A stretch of DNA of 8,334 nucleotides from Bacillota bacterium. Lineage in GTDB: Bacteria; Bacillota; Sulfobacillia; RBS10-35. Below the pieces are notes generated by a model. The model made no database searches, was not told the DNA's origin, and was given only the letters and a program-made list of their open reading frames with translations. The stretch lies in the NCBI GenBank assembly GCA_029960865.1, contig JASBVX010000049.1, forward strand, positions 1-8,334, written 5' to 3'. The translations under genes were made by a program, and so were the position numbers. Below are positions 6,874 through 8,334 of this stretch, piece by piece. Every line of letters begins with the position of its first letter. Positions within the stretch are counted from its first letter, which is position 1.

Positions 6874-7183
6874 GCTCTATCCCCTCCACTTCTTGCAATC
6901 CCCGGGCCAGATGCGGCTCCATCACCAAAACGGCCGCCCGGGGAGCCGTACCCAAAATCTGGCCCAGTTCCAGCGCAGTCAGGGGAACCTGCGCCACGGG
7001 AATTCCCTTTTCTTCGGCCAGGCGGCGGCCTTTGCGCCGCAAGGCCTGGCCCGCATCCCGGCTGAAAAGCAAGAGGGCCCCTTTGCCCTGGTGCAGATGT
7101 TTCCAGATGGCCTCCTGCCCCGCCACCAGCCCTCCTGCCTTTCGGGCCAGCCCCAAAAGCCCCTGCCAGGAAGGCCTCTTCAC
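6563..7183 (-). CDS. ylxQ: YlxQ, L7Ae-family K-turn RNA-binding protein, with aberrant read-through C-terminus
   Basis: The first ~100 residues are a complete L7Ae/L30e-type domain: GLLGLARKAGGLVAGQEAI (8-26), GALLLFSRDAG (35-45), VPLTALELGQILG (66-78) and PRAAVLVMEPHLARGL (81-96). Bacterial YlxQ/YbxF proteins bind K-turn RNA, and the gene sits in nearly all Firmicutes nusA-infB operons. The start is GTG 7183, sharing GTGA with the ylxR stop; the Shine-Dalgarno is weak, suggesting coupling. The oddity is the end. Family members stop at about 100-105 residues, but this frame has no stop there and continues to TGA at 6565-6563, giving 206 residues. Residues 104-206 overlap infB in another frame and look like Gly/Arg/Pro shadow translation. 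A stop lies in each of the other two frames beside the infB start. The true end is probably near 6870-6877. Confidence 0.8.
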   Translation of the reverse strand: MKRPSWQGLLGLARKAGGLVAGQEAIWKHLHQGKGALLLFSRDAGQALRRKGRRLAEEKGIPVAQVPLTALELGQILGTAPRAAVLVMEPHLARGLQEVEGIEHDEGNPCVRAGPGAGGDQQETARHIAGGDEHHPEQPHGYRQRPGGGQAPPAGAGTGNERSGTERRSSGRGRPGSAGGRSRGQGEGPTAPKGDAFPRGGQRGCP

Positions 7184-7470
7184 CTGGAAGACCCTGCCTG
7201 AGCCTCAGGGAAAAGCGTTTGCCAGGCTTCCCGGAGGCGTTCCTTATCCTCCGGGCTCAAGGGGGCCCGGAGGGCCCGTTCCAGGCGGCCCCGGCGCAGG
7301 ACTGTCTCCAGACAATCATACGAGCAAACATAGGCTCCCCGCCCATTTTTCCGGCCGGTGGGATCCAGCTCCACCGTCCCCTCCGGGGTGCGGACGATCC
7401 GCACCAAGGCCCGCTTATCCCCCTCCACCTCGCAGCCCACGCAGGTACGCACCGGCTTCTTCTTTTTCAA
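7180..7470 (-). CDS. ylxR: YlxR/DUF448 RNA-binding protein
   Basis: This is a small basic protein of 96 residues, normal for the family. It carries RTCVGC (8-13) and the family hallmark GRKNGRGAYVC (39-49) followed by DCLE (52-55). Cys10, Cys13, Cys49 and Cys53 could form a metal site, which is inference from their spacing. In Bacillus subtilis the protein has been linked to modulation of RNase P (name RnpM) and to gene regulation. The fold resembles an RNA-binding protein. The chosen start is TTG 7470, giving MKKKKPVRTCVGC, which matches family N-termini. It shares TTGA with the nusA stop and has GGAGGAGG about 10 nt upstream. The frame stays open further upstream inside nusA without any recognisable protein. 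The end overlaps ylxQ as GTGA. Confidence 0.92.
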   Translation of the reverse strand: MKKKKPVRTCVGCEVEGDKRALVRIVRTPEGTVELDPTGRKNGRGAYVCSYDCLETVLRRGRLERALRAPLSPEDKERLREAWQTLFPEAQAGSSR

Positions 7471-8334
7471 AGGCTGCCCGCCTCCTCCGCCGCCACCTGG
7501 GATTCGCTCCGGATATCCACCCTCCACCCCGTCAGCTTGGCGGCCAAGCGGGCATTCTGGCCCGCTTTCCCGATGGCCAGGCTCAGCTGGTAATCGGGCA
7601 CCACGATGCGGGCTGTCTTGGAGGCGGGATCCAGGATCACGGAGCCCACCTTGGCAGGGCGGAGAGCATTGGCCACAAAGACCTCCGGGTCGGGAGACCA
7701 CTCGATGACGTCGATCTTCTCGCCCCCCAGCTCCTCCACGATGTGGCTGATCCGCATGTGCTTGGGCCCTACGCAGGCCCCCACCGGATCGATATGGGGA
7801 TCCTTCGCCCACACGGCCACCTTGGAGCGGGAACCGGCCTCCCGGGCCACCGCCTTGATCTCCACCACGCCCTGCTGGATCTCAGGGACTTCCAGTTCGA
7901 AGAGGCGTTTCAAAAGCCCGGGGTGGGAGCGGGAAGCCAGGATCTGAGGGCCCCGGGTGGACATCTTCACCTCCACCAGGTACACCTTCACCCGCTGTCC
8001 CTGCTTGAGGTTCTCCCCCGGCACCTGCTCCGTAGGAGGGAGGATCGCCTCGCTCTTCCCCAGATCCACAAAAATGTTCCGCCCCTGGATCCGGGCCACC
8101 AGCCCCGTCACGATGTCCCCTTCCCGCTGGGCATACTCTTCGAAGACCATGTGGCGCTCCGCTTCCCGCAGCTTTTGCATCACCACCTGCTTTGCCGTCT
8201 GGGCGGCGATCCGCCCCAGGCCGGCCACTTCCACCGGGATCTCCACCACATCCCCCACCTGGGCCCCGGGCATGGCGGCCCGGGTCTCCTCCACCCCGAT
8301 CTGGGTCTCGGGATCTGCCACCTCCCAGACCACC
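7467..8334 (-). CDS. nusA: Transcription termination/antitermination factor NusA, 5'-truncated by window edge
   Basis: NusA binds RNA polymerase and nascent RNA, influencing pausing, termination and rRNA antitermination. The visible 288 residues match the family from about residue 60, so most of the N-terminal RNAP-binding domain lies outside the window. The GTG at 8333 is internal and is not the start. Counting from it, the end of the N-domain includes GRIAAQTAKQVVMQKLREAER (40-60). S1 lies at about 72-138 (DIVTGLVARIQGRNIFVDLG), KH1 at about 139-212 (GLLKRLFELEVPEI to GGEKIDVIEW) and KH2 at about 217-278 (YQLSLAIGKAGQNARLAAKLTGW). There are no C-terminal acidic repeats, as in Gram-positive NusA. 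The KH1 loop reads GPKH (189-192) where GxxG is usual; KH2 keeps GKAG. The stop TGA (7469-7467) overlaps the ylxR TTG. rimP probably lies upstream, outside the window. Confidence 0.96.
   Translation of the reverse strand, partial: VVWEVADPETQIGVEETRAAMPGAQVGDVVEIPVEVAGLGRIAAQTAKQVVMQKLREAERHMVFEEYAQREGDIVTGLVARIQGRNIFVDLGKSEAILPPTEQVPGENLKQGQRVKVYLVEVKMSTRGPQILASRSHPGLLKRLFELEVPEIQQGVVEIKAVAREAGSRSKVAVWAKDPHIDPVGACVGPKHMRISHIVEELGGEKIDVIEWSPDPEVFVANALRPAKVGSVILDPASKTARIVVPDYQLSLAIGKAGQNARLAAKLTGWRVDIRSESQVAAEEAGSL

Noticed and set aside
4855..7065. Very long plus-strand open frame (736 codons) opposite infB, and a similar 429-codon frame opposite pnp (77-1366)
   Set aside because: Both are antisense to genes of certain identity, are rich in His/Arg/Pro/Gly as expected of GC-rich shadow translation, and show no recognisable domain. 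They follow from the scarcity of stops in high-GC DNA.
7471..7812. Upstream extension of the ylxR frame inside nusA
   Set aside because: It does not resemble YlxR or any other protein. The TTG at 7470 gives the normal MKKKK start and length.
1..8334. CRISPR arrays, insertion sequences, phage genes, tRNA or rRNA genes, or a defence system
   Set aside because: No repeat-spacer pattern, transposase motif, inverted repeats or RNA gene signature was seen. The window is filled end to end by conserved housekeeping genes.

Overview
The window is one continuous, GC-rich stretch of bacterial chromosome. It carries a single minus-strand gene cluster, so transcription runs from position 8334 down to 1. 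In transcription order it reads: nusA (5' end outside the window), ylxR, ylxQ, infB, rbfA, nrnA, truB, ribF, rpsO, pnp (3' end outside the window). This is the classic nusA-infB translation/RNA-metabolism operon. A DHH-type nrnA between rbfA and truB, no ylxP, and rpsO-pnp at the distal end is the arrangement typical of Clostridia and related deep Firmicutes rather than Bacillus. High GC, frequent GTG and TTG starts, purine-rich Shine-Dalgarno sequences and a short IF2 linker suggest a GC-rich, possibly thermophilic, Firmicutes-like lineage. I cannot name the genus from sequence alone.

Region 8334-6563 encodes NusA (S1-KH1-KH2), the RNA-binding protein YlxR and the L7Ae-like YlxQ. Region 6873-4424 encodes initiation factor IF2 and the 30S maturation factor RbfA. 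Region 4427-1652 encodes the nanoRNase/pAp phosphatase NrnA, tRNA pseudouridine-55 synthase TruB and the bifunctional riboflavin kinase/FAD synthetase RibF. Region 1651-1 holds the only sizeable intergenic gap (86 bp, with a candidate extended -10 promoter and a leader), then ribosomal protein S15 and polynucleotide phosphorylase. Together the products cover transcription elongation and antitermination, translation initiation, small-subunit assembly, tRNA modification, flavin cofactor synthesis and RNA decay.

The layout is extremely compact. Six gene junctions are four-base overlaps in which the start codon and TGA stop share bases (NTGA), which suggests tight translational coupling. The exception is ylxQ-infB: the ylxQ frame has no stop near the end of its domain and runs 311 bases into infB. 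A one-base change in a G4 run would restore a normal end, so this is either a sequence error, a real frameshift or a genuine long overlap. I see no mobile elements, CRISPR arrays, tRNA or rRNA genes, and no evidence of a wholly new system. The items worth checking are the ylxQ end, the rpsO leader, substitutions in the NusA KH1 loop and IF2 G4 motif, and a strong CTT-TTG codon-pair preference.
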